Of a stretch of DNA of 64,000 nt, positions 27,224 through 34,738 are shown piece by piece (positions within the stretch are counted from its first letter, which is position 1; every line of letters begins with the position of its first letter). A program made the position numbers and the translations under genes. The stretch is from Bacteroidaceae bacterium. GTDB taxonomy: Bacteria; Bacteroidota; Bacteroidia; Bacteroidales; Bacteroidaceae. The notes under the pieces are model-generated. The model ran no database searches. It saw nothing but the letters and a program-made list of their open reading frames with translations, and was not told the origin of the DNA. The DNA is taken from the NCBI GenBank assembly GCA_024398785.1, contig JAKSIO010000001.1:186001-250000 (forward strand). Reading direction: 5' to 3'.

Positions 27224-27823
27224 ATGTTCGGTTTCTTTAAAAAGAAGACTGAGAGTCCCAAGGGCCTGTTGGGTATTGATTTGGGGTTGCCAAGCGGCCT
27301 GAAATGGGGTTCATGTAATGTTGGGGCTGAAATGGCCCATGAATTTGGAACATATTTTGCCTGGGGAGAGACAGTTGCAAAGCAATCTTATTCCAAGGAA
27401 AATAGTTCATGTTCCGGCATGCTTCCCTCTGATATGAATTCAAAGGGCATATTGGATGCCGATGGTAATCTTAGTTCTAAGTATGATGCCGCATCCCAGA
27501 TCTGCGGACAGGATTGGAGATTGCCCACTCTTGCTGATGTGAAGGAACTAATTGAAAACTGTGTCTGGAAATGGACTTCAGTCCAGAATGTTCAAGGTTA
27601 TCTGGTTCGTTCCAAAGTGAACTCTAACAGTATCTTTCTGCCTGCTGCAGGTTATTGTCACGATTCAAGTGTTGATTTTGCAGGTGACGATGGTGGATAC
27701 TGGTCTTCAACTCCGGGCCCTGATGCAGATCGTTCCAACAGTTTGGATTTTCTTTCTGTCAACAAAAGTGTATTCCTGAGTAACCGTTACAACGGTCGTA
27801 CTATTCGTCCGGTCTGTCGTTAA
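27224..27823 (+). CDS. FISUMP/DUF1566-like domain protein lacking a signal peptide
   Basis: A 199-residue protein whose domain (about residues 17-199) matches the Fibrobacter-major-paralogue-type domain common in Bacteroidales lipoproteins: DLGLPSGLKWGSCNVGA, YFAWGET, DWRLPTLADVKELIE, SIFLPAAGYC, GGYWSST and the terminal TIRPVCR. Unlike the lipoprotein at 44318-45004, which shares all these motifs, it begins MFGFFKKKTESPKG, with no signal or lipobox. It should be cytosolic unless exported by another route. Function of the domain is unknown; a C-type-lectin-like fold has been suggested for related sequences. It is monocistronic with its own promoter and terminator. Confidence 0.8.
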   Translation: MFGFFKKKTESPKGLLGIDLGLPSGLKWGSCNVGAEMAHEFGTYFAWGETVAKQSYSKENSSCSGMLPSDMNSKGILDADGNLSSKYDAASQICGQDWRLPTLADVKELIENCVWKWTSVQNVQGYLVRSKVNSNSIFLPAAGYCHDSSVDFAGDDGGYWSSTPGPDADRSNSLDFLSVNKSVFLSNRYNGRTIRPVCR

Positions 27824-27851
27824 AGACCACTTTTGAATTATTTATCGCGCA

Positions 27852-27890
27852 GCCCGCTTTACTTTATGTGGAGCGGGCGCAAATTTTTTT
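27852..27890 (+). terminator. rho-independent terminator after the FISUMP-like gene
   Basis: GCCCGCT (27852-27858) pairs with AGCGGGC (27872-27878), extended by further G-C pairs, and is followed by a T tract at 27884-27890. Confidence 0.8.
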
Positions 27891-27906
27891 AATCAGTGAT
27901 ATGATA

Positions 27907-28920
27907 CTAACAGTATCTTTTTAATCCCAGTGTCTTTCTGATTCTGTTTTTTAATGATTTGGCAATATGTCTGAAGTTTCCTTTCATCAGACTATATGTC
28001 AACTCTTCTAACGAATATCCTATCTTCCTGAAAGGATGATTCCATGCCTGAATCAGGTAAACACGCTCCTTATATGCGTTATTGTCAGTTATATCATGCG
28101 GATGTTTCAATGGAAAATCCATATTGAAACTCTTCATTGTATAAATCTTCCGGTATCTTTTTGGCAGCGTGTCAATTTCTTGTTCCATATGGGTGCTGTC
28201 TGTTCCGAACCCTATATTATTGATCATATTTACACGTGAAACAATTGATAATTGGTCATGTAACAGCATGTGTGCCTGAAATATTGTTTCAAAATATGCT
28301 TTCCCGGAATTACAGTGGTCCTGAAAGATTTTCGGATACTCATTCTTGAGTTTGTATTTTTTTATTCTGTCAAGAATTTGTTTTCTGCTTTCAGAATTTT
28401 TCCAGAATGAGTAGTCCCCCTGCCAATTGTTGACTACACGGCTCCATGATGCCCATCCCATACTAATAAAAGCGCGGGTAAAAAAATAATCGGCGGAGAT
28501 ATCGGCAGTAACCTCATCGTAATTGAAGCCGGTGATCATTCCTATGCGTTCATCGTCCTTGTATTTTTCCAGAAGTTCGGCACAGAAGCGGAAATAGCTT
28601 TGAGCCGGCACAACATCGTCTTCAAGAACCAAGCAACTGTCAGTTTGTGAAAAGGCCCAGCGATGTGCGTTATATCCCGAAGGATCGCATCCGGCATTTT
28701 TCTCCTGATAGTTGCGGGCCACCTGGCAGGGCCAGTCTATATTTTCAACAATTTTGCGGCAAGCGTAGATCTTTTCAAGATCCTGCTCTCCGCGGGGACC
28801 GTCCTGATATAGAAACAGACGTGACGGACGCGCCATTCTAACTGCCTCAAAGACCTTTTGCAATTTGTCAGGTCTGTTGAAAAACAGAATTAGAACCGAT
28901 AAATCTATAGTGTCTGTCAT
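27907..28920 (-). CDS. glycosyltransferase (GT-A fold, HlpA-like)
   Basis: A 337-residue protein with a Rossmann-like nucleotide-sugar binding start LSVLILFFNRPDKLQKVFEA and the metal-binding DxD-type LVLEDDVVPAQSYF near residue 117. Other landmarks are LFLYQDGPRGEQD, GYNAHRWAF and FISMGWASWSRVVNNWQGD. Such proteins transfer sugars in surface glycan or LPS synthesis; donor and acceptor cannot be told. The ATG at 28920 is favoured because translation from 28971 would add a tail unlike the family. It stands alone between a terminator and the tRNA-Lys promoter. Confidence 0.85.
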   Translation of the reverse strand: MTDTIDLSVLILFFNRPDKLQKVFEAVRMARPSRLFLYQDGPRGEQDLEKIYACRKIVENIDWPCQVARNYQEKNAGCDPSGYNAHRWAFSQTDSCLVLEDDVVPAQSYFRFCAELLEKYKDDERIGMITGFNYDEVTADISADYFFTRAFISMGWASWSRVVNNWQGDYSFWKNSESRKQILDRIKKYKLKNEYPKIFQDHCNSGKAYFETIFQAHMLLHDQLSIVSRVNMINNIGFGTDSTHMEQEIDTLPKRYRKIYTMKSFNMDFPLKHPHDITDNNAYKERVYLIQAWNHPFRKIGYSLEELTYSLMKGNFRHIAKSLKNRIRKTLGLKRYC

Positions 28921-28975
28921 ATTTTGTCTTTTGGTTCCACAAAAGTAATAAAAAATCATTTTTTTTAGCAAAAAG

Positions 28976-29007
28976 TTTGCCTACTATAAAAAAACACCTT
29001 ACCTTTG
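28976..29007 (+). promoter_or_regulatory. promoter of tRNA-Lys
   Basis: TTTG (28976-28979) and TACCTTTG (29000-29007) are 20 bp apart, a near-consensus Bacteroidota promoter, with the tRNA beginning 23 bp downstream. Confidence 0.75.
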
Positions 29008-29030
29008 CACCCGCTTAAACGCATTAGGTA

Positions 29031-29106
29031 GATCCGCTAGCTCAGCAGGTAGAGCACATCCCTTTTAAGGATGGGGTCTTGGGTTCGAATCCCAAGCGGA
29101 TCACCA
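29031..29106 (+). tRNA. tRNA-Lys (anticodon TTT)
   Basis: The cloverleaf is complete. The acceptor stem GATCCGC (29031-29037) pairs with GCGGATC (29096-29102). The D arm is CTAGCTCAGCAGGTAGAG. The anticodon stem CATCC/GGATG encloses CTTTTAA with TTT at 29064-29066. The T arm contains GGGTTCGAATCCC. Discriminator A is at 29103 and CCA is encoded at 29104-29106. Confidence 0.97.
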
Positions 29107-29245
29107 GGAATTGAATAAAAACGGCTCAGAACATAGTTCTGGGTCGTTTTTATTATTAGAGTCCGGTACAAGGAAAATTCATTTTCAATTGTACCGGACT
29201 CTAATAATAAAACGCAGCGTATGCTGCAGTTTTATTCAATTCCTG
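29105..29245 (+). repeat. three-hairpin element enclosed by a 16-bp stem, directly after tRNA-Lys
   Basis: A perfect outer stem (29105-29120 with 29230-29245) encloses three hairpins: a terminator-like one (29117-29151), a perfect 24-bp one (29048-type spacing; arms 29148-29171 and 29189-29212, with a further 6-bp stem inside its loop), and a short one (GCAGC 29214-29218 with GCTGC 29223-29227). The element begins within the encoded CCA of the tRNA. An element of the same plan follows tRNA-Pro at 41605-41751. It may act as RNA processing or termination structure, or as DNA cruciform; this is not known. Confidence 0.8.
29117..29151 (+). terminator. terminator hairpin of the tRNA-Lys transcript
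   Basis: A 16-bp RNA stem with two G-U pairs joins 29117-29132 to 29136-29151, starting with an A run and ending in a T run, so it could stop transcription from either side. Confidence 0.7.
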
Positions 29246-29270
29246 AGTCTGATAGCCCCCGGCAGGGGAA

Positions 29271-29343
29271 GGGATGGAGCGAGCGTCAGTGAGCTCAATC
29301 CCAATAGGGATAGTATTTAGCGAGCGTTAGTGAGCTCAATCCC
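29271..29343 (+). repeat. two hairpin-forming repeats of the tRNA-linked family
   Basis: Copies at 29271-29302 and 29307-29343 share GCGAGCGT[CT]AGTGAGCTCAATCCC. Each begins GGGAT and ends ATCCC, so each can fold on itself. The second ends exactly at the tsaE stop codon. They resemble the repeats after tRNA-Pro (GGATGGA, then GAGCG, then TCAATCC). Confidence 0.7.
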
Positions 29344-29775
29344 TTAGAATGTTACTATGCGGGAACCTGTTGGTGTTTCCTTGATGGTGACTTTTACAGT
29401 GTCTTCCGGTAACAGCTCCTCAATAAGTTCAGGCCACTCAATAAAACAAATGGAATCTGAGTAAAAATATTCCTCATATCCCATGTCATAAGCTTCAGAT
29501 AATTTTTTTACACGGTAGAAATCAAAATGGAATATACTGCCTGTTTGTGGAGAGATGTATTCGTTTACAATTGCAAATGTAGGAGAGGTGACCTCGTCTT
29601 CAACACCAAGCTGGTTGCAGATTGCTTTAATGAATGTGGTCTTACCGGCACCCATTGAACCATAGAATGCAAAGATATTTCTGCCTTCCTTCCTGAATTG
29701 TCCAATAATGTATTCTTTGAATTGTTCTGCTGCAGAATCAATGTCGTTAAGACTTGTGATTTCTATTGTGTTCAT
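29344..29775 (-). CDS. tsaE: tRNA N6-threonylcarbamoyladenosine biosynthesis ATPase TsaE
   Basis: A 143-residue P-loop ATPase that works with TsaB and TsaD to make t6A37 in ANN-decoding tRNAs. The Walker A GSMGAGKT is at residues 39-46, followed by VTSPTFAIVNEY and the HFDFYRVKKLSEAYDMGYEEY stretch, then CFIEWPELI. All are characteristic. Its start overlaps the porX stop by 4 bp (ATGA). It is the last gene of the long minus-strand block, with repeats immediately past its stop. Confidence 0.96.
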   Translation of the reverse strand: MNTIEITSLNDIDSAAEQFKEYIIGQFRKEGRNIFAFYGSMGAGKTTFIKAICNQLGVEDEVTSPTFAIVNEYISPQTGSIFHFDFYRVKKLSEAYDMGYEEYFYSDSICFIEWPELIEELLPEDTVKVTIKETPTGSRIVTF

Positions 29776-31334
29776 ATTTTGTTTTTTGTTTTCAGCGTGA
29801 TAAGTGGGATTATCATTTCTTCCATTGACACGCCACCATGTTGGAAGGAATTTTTATAAAAGGCTGCAAAGGTATTGAAATTGTTCTGATAAACAAAATA
29901 GTCTGTTCCCGTTGCAAATATGTATTGTGTGGCTATCCCTTGACTGGGAAGTCCGGCTTGCTGGGGATTATTGATGCAGAACACATCTTTTGAATTGAAA
30001 CCGAGGCTTTTCCCTGCTTTGTATCTGAGATTTGAACTTGTGTTCCTGTCTGCAGCTATTTTGACAGGGCGGTCAACCTGTAGACTTCCGTGATCTGTGG
30101 TGATAAGAATTGTGCAATCGGTTTCCTGTGAAAGTTTCTTGAATAAATTGAATATGGGTGAGTGTTCAAACCACGAACGTGTGATGCCGCGGTAAGAAGA
30201 TTCGTCAGAAACCAATTCACGCATCATTTTTGAATCGGTTCTGGAATGGGACATGATGTCAATGGAATTTACAACGGCAACATTCAGATTATTCTGTTTA
30301 AGACCTGACAATTGCTGGGTGAAACGTTCAATATCCCCGGCATCGTTCAACTTATTATACGAAAAACGGCAGGTCCGGCGGTATCTTTCAAACAGAGACC
30401 GGATAAGATCTTCTTCATACAGATTCTTTCCTTCGTCGTCATCTTCATCCAACCAGTATTGTGGGTACAGTTTTTTTATCTGCGCAGGGGGCAAACCTGA
30501 AAACAGAGCATTGCGCGCGTAATGAGTGGCCGTAGGCAGAATGCTGTAGTATAGCTGTTCTTTAGCGATATAATAATCTGAAAGCAGAGGACTTATTTCT
30601 CTCCACTGGTCATATCGGAAGTTGTCCAACACAATCAGGTAAACACTCTGACTGTTGTCCAGTAGGGGGAAAATATACTTCTTGAATATATCATGATTCA
30701 TTACAGGACGGTCATTGTCATCTTCTGACATCCATCCTATGTAATTTTTCTTGATGAATCTTGAGAATCCGTTCTTTGCGCTTTCCTTTTGCCCGTCAAG
30801 AAGTTCCGCAAGTTCTCCGGCAGAATTGTGCAGGTCAAGTTCCCAGCGTGTCAGCTGTCTGTAAACATCAATCCAGTCAGACCATGTGTCGGCATTCTCA
30901 ATCTGTGTGCCCAGCAAGCTGAAATTATCACGGTAATTCTCTGTGGTAATGCTGCTTTCTATGTGTCGGCGGTGCAAATTCTTTTTTAATGTCAGCAGTA
31001 TCTGGTTTGGATTAACCGGTTTGATAAGATAATCTGCAATTTTGGAACCGATAGCCTGTTCCATGATATCTTCCTCTTCGCTTTTTGTAACCATTACTAC
31101 CGGAAGGTTGGGGTCTGTATCCTTCAACAGTGAAAGGGTTTGCAAACCGCTCATTCCTACCATATTTTCGTCAAGAAGAACCAAATCATATATGTTCTTT
31201 CTGCACGCTTCAACGGCATCGGTCCCATTGGATACGGTATCAACAACGTATCCTTTATTTCTGAGAAACAGAATATGCGCATGCAACAGTTCTATTTCAT
31301 CATCGACCCAAAGAAGTGTACCCTGGTTGTTCAT
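29772..31334 (-). CDS. porX: PorX-type response regulator with PglZ domain
   Basis: A 520-residue two-domain protein. The receiver (residues 1-120) has the acidic pair D11 D12, phosphoacceptor D55 (LVLLDENM), T83 and K105 (LIKPV). The C-terminal part (about 200-510) is a PglZ/alkaline-phosphatase-like domain with VYLIVLDNFRYDQWR, TATHYARNALFSG and ILITTDHGSLQ, which bear its metal ligands. This is the architecture of PorX, the regulator of type IX secretion genes that acts with PorY and SigP in Porphyromonas. The ATG at 31334 is used rather than TTG 31340. It lies 6 bp after the porW-like gene. Confidence 0.9.
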   Translation of the reverse strand: MNNQGTLLWVDDEIELLHAHILFLRNKGYVVDTVSNGTDAVEACRKNIYDLVLLDENMVGMSGLQTLSLLKDTDPNLPVVMVTKSEEEDIMEQAIGSKIADYLIKPVNPNQILLTLKKNLHRRHIESSITTENYRDNFSLLGTQIENADTWSDWIDVYRQLTRWELDLHNSAGELAELLDGQKESAKNGFSRFIKKNYIGWMSEDDNDRPVMNHDIFKKYIFPLLDNSQSVYLIVLDNFRYDQWREISPLLSDYYIAKEQLYYSILPTATHYARNALFSGLPPAQIKKLYPQYWLDEDDDEGKNLYEEDLIRSLFERYRRTCRFSYNKLNDAGDIERFTQQLSGLKQNNLNVAVVNSIDIMSHSRTDSKMMRELVSDESSYRGITRSWFEHSPIFNLFKKLSQETDCTILITTDHGSLQVDRPVKIAADRNTSSNLRYKAGKSLGFNSKDVFCINNPQQAGLPSQGIATQYIFATGTDYFVYQNNFNTFAAFYKNSFQHGGVSMEEMIIPLITLKTKNKI

Positions 31335-31340
31335 CAACAA

Positions 31341-34022
31341 TTAGTTTAATTCTTCAAAGATAGTTGTTCCGTCAATATCCGGCTCCGGAATTTTGAGGAA
31401 ATTTTGATTATAGAAATTCTGATACTCTGTAAAACTGGATTCTTTCAGCAAGATATCAAGATTGGACTGTGATATAAGAATTACTTCAAACCCCTTTAAT
31501 TTTTGAGCCATTTCACCGTTTGAAAACAGCCGTTTGCGATACAGAAAAGCCTCGTCAAAGTTAATGAACGGACCAATCTGCAACATTCCTATCCGGTCAT
31601 ATTCACTTGGAGTAATATCAAAATTACGTACCATGAAGTTGGAGAAGTTGTATTTGGCAACTTCAAAAAGCAATTGATTCCGGTTAACGGATTCGGAAGG
31701 GAATGCAATTATACAAACAAATGTATCCAATCTTTCGGCCGAGAAAATATCCTTTCTGTTGGCGCTTGTGTCATTCTGTTCGCCGAATTTTCTTTCCCAC
31801 AGCTGGGAAACAGACGTACTTTGCATTATCTTTCCTTCTTCAATGCCGGTACTGATTATTTGTGACAACTGACTTATTTCATTGTCCGGATAGTTGGAGA
31901 TGATAAATCTCAATTTCTCAAGGAAGGCGTTTGTATCCTGGTTGTCCAAACTGGTCAAAGCTTCCAGAAACAGAAATTTAGCACGATGAATTCCAGCAGG
32001 GTAAAGCTTTTGGGATTTGTCGCAGTTTTGTAGAACTGTATCAATTTCTCCCTGTTTATAAGCCTCATAGGTCCGAACGTATAACGAGTCTTCGCGATGT
32101 TTGCCGTAAATGGCATTTTCCACAAAATCGGGCGAACTGATTTCCATGGTCAGTTTTGATTCCGGATATCTTGATATCATGGAATCCTTATAGACCGATG
32201 CCATCTGTTCATCTCCATTCAGGGAATGCATCAGAAACAGATTATAATATGCTTCAAGATTTTCTCTGGCATCGGGAAAACCGAATGCGAGCCGGGTGAG
32301 CAGGGAGTCTGCAAGATTGTATTCATTCAAATCATCTTTATATATCAGTCCGGCACCGAGCAGTGATGCTGTGAGAATATTTCTGCATTGTATCTTTTGC
32401 TCGGGTTTGAATGGAATTCTTTCCCAATATGCTAATGTGTCTCCGGATATTTGTGCAAGCAAAGTATCCTGTGCCGGTTTTTCTTCCTGATTCTCAATGA
32501 CATTGTCAGTAGAAGCCTGTATTCCGCGCCGCCAGTCATCCTGGTCCTTTCTAAAACCCCATTGCTCTAAGAATTGCTCTTTGCCATATTCAACTAACGA
32601 AGGGTTATAGAAGTACCATAACCCGTTGTTGTCACTGTTTGCCTGTTTTCGAGCCTGTTCTTTTGAGCTTGCCTGTTGCAGCGCTTGCCTGCTTGCATAA
32701 TCTCTTTCAATTGCCTGATTGATTACTGTTTCAATCTGACTTATCTCCTGTGTTGACAGATATAGCAGACTGTCCTGTTCAACAATACTTTCCAGATATG
32801 TACTAAGGTGGTCCAGATAGTCACTGCGCTTTTTTATTGTCTGGTAATCTGCATGTTTTATATCAATTTGTCCCACAGCAGCAGAGTAGCACCGTCCGGC
32901 ATTTTTATAATCCAGCCTGTTCCAGTAGATATCTGCCAACCGCAGATATAAAATGCCCTTTTCCGGAGAATTCTTTTCAGCTCCCAATGTTGTAGCTTTT
33001 TCCCAGTATTTCAGTGCAGATGCAGTGTCGGCGTTTGCAATATAAACATTTCCGATAGCGTAATTAATGCGGTCAAGATAATCTGCGTTGGTAGCTTTTT
33101 TCTCCAAGCGATGCAATTTTTTTAGTGTACTGCTCCCTCCTGATGTAATGTTTTCAGTTTGTGCAATGCGCGCACTCAAATCCGTGATGTACGGAGGGTT
33201 TTTGCGGACAACTTTCCCGAAATATCTGTATGCTTTGTCATATTGGCCGTTTTGGGAATATAGCTGCCCCAGAATATAGTATTCTCTATATTTCTCTGTC
33301 TTTGTTTTATTGTTCCTGTTGATTCCGTTTTCAATCAGCGGAAGACTTTCTTTATAACGTTCCTGTTTCAGAAGATGAGCTCCGAGAACAATATCGTAGT
33401 AACTGCGCATTGAGAGTGGTATGGAGTCGGAATAACAACTGGAAAATACCTGCTCCGCCTCGTAATCCCAATTCAGCAATGAATAGCATTTGCCCATGTC
33501 TATCAGGGCGCGGGTACTGATTTTTTTGTCAAATGAGAATAATCTGGCAATATAGTTGTATGTTCCGGCAGCCTCCAGAAATTCACCTTTCTGCTGCTGT
33601 GCATCTGCCATCAGAAACCACAGTTTCCACATGAAAGGGTTAAATTCCTTGTGAGTTCTATATTCCTTTTCCTTTTGTGTCAGATTCTTTCCCGGCTTCT
33701 TTTTTGGAGGAGTGCTGATTGAGTGAAGTTTGATTCCTTTCTGAGCTTTTTCTATTGCCAGATCAAAATTCTGAGTTCCTTTCTTGACCAGGTTGGAGTC
33801 AGAACTGATGAAAACGGGCAATATTCTCAGATAATTGTCTTTTACAGCCTCTTCCTGTTGCCCATAACCTTCTTTATACGCTTCATTGCCGTTATGCCAC
33901 ACATTGTATTTTGCGGTCATAGAGTGGTAGAAACGTGTTCCGGCAGTATTGCGGCTTGTTGAACAGGCGCACAATGCTGTCAGACATGTGGTCAATATTG
34001 CATAAGTGCGTATAAAGCGCAT
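31341..34022 (-). CDS. porW: PorW/SprE-like tetratricopeptide lipoprotein
   Basis: An 893-residue lipoprotein (signal and lipobox LTALCACS, Cys about 20). The segment TRFYHSMTAKYNVWHNGNEAYKEG near the N-terminus is the mark of PorW (SprE in Flavobacterium), needed for type IX secretion and gliding. TPR-like helical repeats run from about 125 to 450 (AYRYFGKVVRKNPPY, ALKYWEKATTLGAE) and again from about 560 to 720. Its stop-start overlap with the Cys-cluster gene (TAATG) and closeness to porX suggest one operon. Related proteins also occur in Bacteroidales with reduced type IX machinery, so function is likely, not certain. Confidence 0.8.
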   Translation of the reverse strand: MRFIRTYAILTTCLTALCACSTSRNTAGTRFYHSMTAKYNVWHNGNEAYKEGYGQQEEAVKDNYLRILPVFISSDSNLVKKGTQNFDLAIEKAQKGIKLHSISTPPKKKPGKNLTQKEKEYRTHKEFNPFMWKLWFLMADAQQQKGEFLEAAGTYNYIARLFSFDKKISTRALIDMGKCYSLLNWDYEAEQVFSSCYSDSIPLSMRSYYDIVLGAHLLKQERYKESLPLIENGINRNNKTKTEKYREYYILGQLYSQNGQYDKAYRYFGKVVRKNPPYITDLSARIAQTENITSGGSSTLKKLHRLEKKATNADYLDRINYAIGNVYIANADTASALKYWEKATTLGAEKNSPEKGILYLRLADIYWNRLDYKNAGRCYSAAVGQIDIKHADYQTIKKRSDYLDHLSTYLESIVEQDSLLYLSTQEISQIETVINQAIERDYASRQALQQASSKEQARKQANSDNNGLWYFYNPSLVEYGKEQFLEQWGFRKDQDDWRRGIQASTDNVIENQEEKPAQDTLLAQISGDTLAYWERIPFKPEQKIQCRNILTASLLGAGLIYKDDLNEYNLADSLLTRLAFGFPDARENLEAYYNLFLMHSLNGDEQMASVYKDSMISRYPESKLTMEISSPDFVENAIYGKHREDSLYVRTYEAYKQGEIDTVLQNCDKSQKLYPAGIHRAKFLFLEALTSLDNQDTNAFLEKLRFIISNYPDNEISQLSQIISTGIEEGKIMQSTSVSQLWERKFGEQNDTSANRKDIFSAERLDTFVCIIAFPSESVNRNQLLFEVAKYNFSNFMVRNFDITPSEYDRIGMLQIGPFINFDEAFLYRKRLFSNGEMAQKLKGFEVILISQSNLDILLKESSFTEYQNFYNQNFLKIPEPDIDGTTIFEELN

Positions 34023-34405
34023 TATAAGAACATATAGGCTTCGTCTTTCAGTTGGTCGGGAAATTCAACACCGCGTACTGTAAGACTTTCAATCCATTTG
34101 GCAATTTCCTGGGGTAGCATGGTATTCATTACATAGCGGAACTCCTCAACTTCCTCTTCAGAATAGCTGTCAGAAGACCGGCCTATATAACAGTCAAGAT
34201 TTTCATCTTCGAAATACAGTTCCTTTTTGGCTGCAAGCTCCGCCAAACGACCTTTCTGGCATACCGCATGCTTACCACAGCATTCTCCGTCGGAAATTGT
34301 TTTCTTTGGAGCCGGTTCCGTGTTGTTGTGGTGATTGCCTTTGACCACATACAACAATACTGTCAGCAGGATTAAAGTAATTCCGCAGACAACAGTTACC
34401 CCCAT
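34022..34405 (-). CDS. membrane-anchored protein with a CC-x4-C cysteine cluster, unknown function
   Basis: A 127-residue protein with one N-terminal transmembrane helix (VTVVCGITLILLTVLLYVV) and a soluble domain containing GECCGKHAVCQKG, a compact Cys3/His cluster fit for metal or redox chemistry. A conserved-looking C-terminal helical region (EEFRYVMNTMLPQEIAKWIE) follows. It lies between trxA and the porW-like gene, overlapping both. The ATG at 34405 is chosen; a TTG at 34414 overlapping the trxA stop would add three residues. I know no named family. A link to thioredoxin or to PorW is inferred from position only. Confidence 0.7.
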   Translation of the reverse strand: MGVTVVCGITLILLTVLLYVVKGNHHNNTEPAPKKTISDGECCGKHAVCQKGRLAELAAKKELYFEDENLDCYIGRSSDSYSEEEVEEFRYVMNTMLPQEIAKWIESLTVRGVEFPDQLKDEAYMFL

Positions 34406-34410
34406 ATTGA

Positions 34411-34725
34411 TCAAAGCAAATTGTCGAGTTGTCCGGTATATACGTTTTTCGGTGCGGTTCCTGTATTACGCCATACCTCTTGACCGTTTTTGAAAACAAT
34501 AACTGTAGGTATACTCATTATTCCGAATTTTTCTGCAAGATCTACACTTTCCTCGATGTCGCATTTGCCGACGGCCACCTTGCCTGAATATTGATTTGCT
34601 ATTTCCTCAATAACAGGAGCCAGGTTTTTGCACGGACCGCACCATGTTGCCCAGAAGTCTACCATGAGAATACCATTCCCGTTTACAATCTCTTCAAAAT
34701 TCTGATCAGTAATTTCTAATTCCAT
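34411..34725 (-). CDS. trxA: thioredoxin
   Basis: A 104-residue classical thioredoxin with active site WCGPC at residues 28-32 (Cys29 and Cys32), the preceding MVDFWATWCGPCK and the cis-proline region SIPTVIVFKNGQEV. No signal peptide, so cytosolic. It lies 13 bp after dnaE and just overlaps the Cys-cluster gene. Confidence 0.96.
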   Translation of the reverse strand: MELEITDQNFEEIVNGNGILMVDFWATWCGPCKNLAPVIEEIANQYSGKVAVGKCDIEESVDLAEKFGIMSIPTVIVFKNGQEVWRNTGTAPKNVYTGQLDNLL

Positions 34726-34738
34726 ATTAGTGATTTTT

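Noticed and set aside
29031-29343. Possible integration site of a genomic island at tRNA-Lys
   Set aside because: No integrase, no duplicated tRNA 3' end and no foreign gene block follow; the downstream genes are conserved housekeeping genes.
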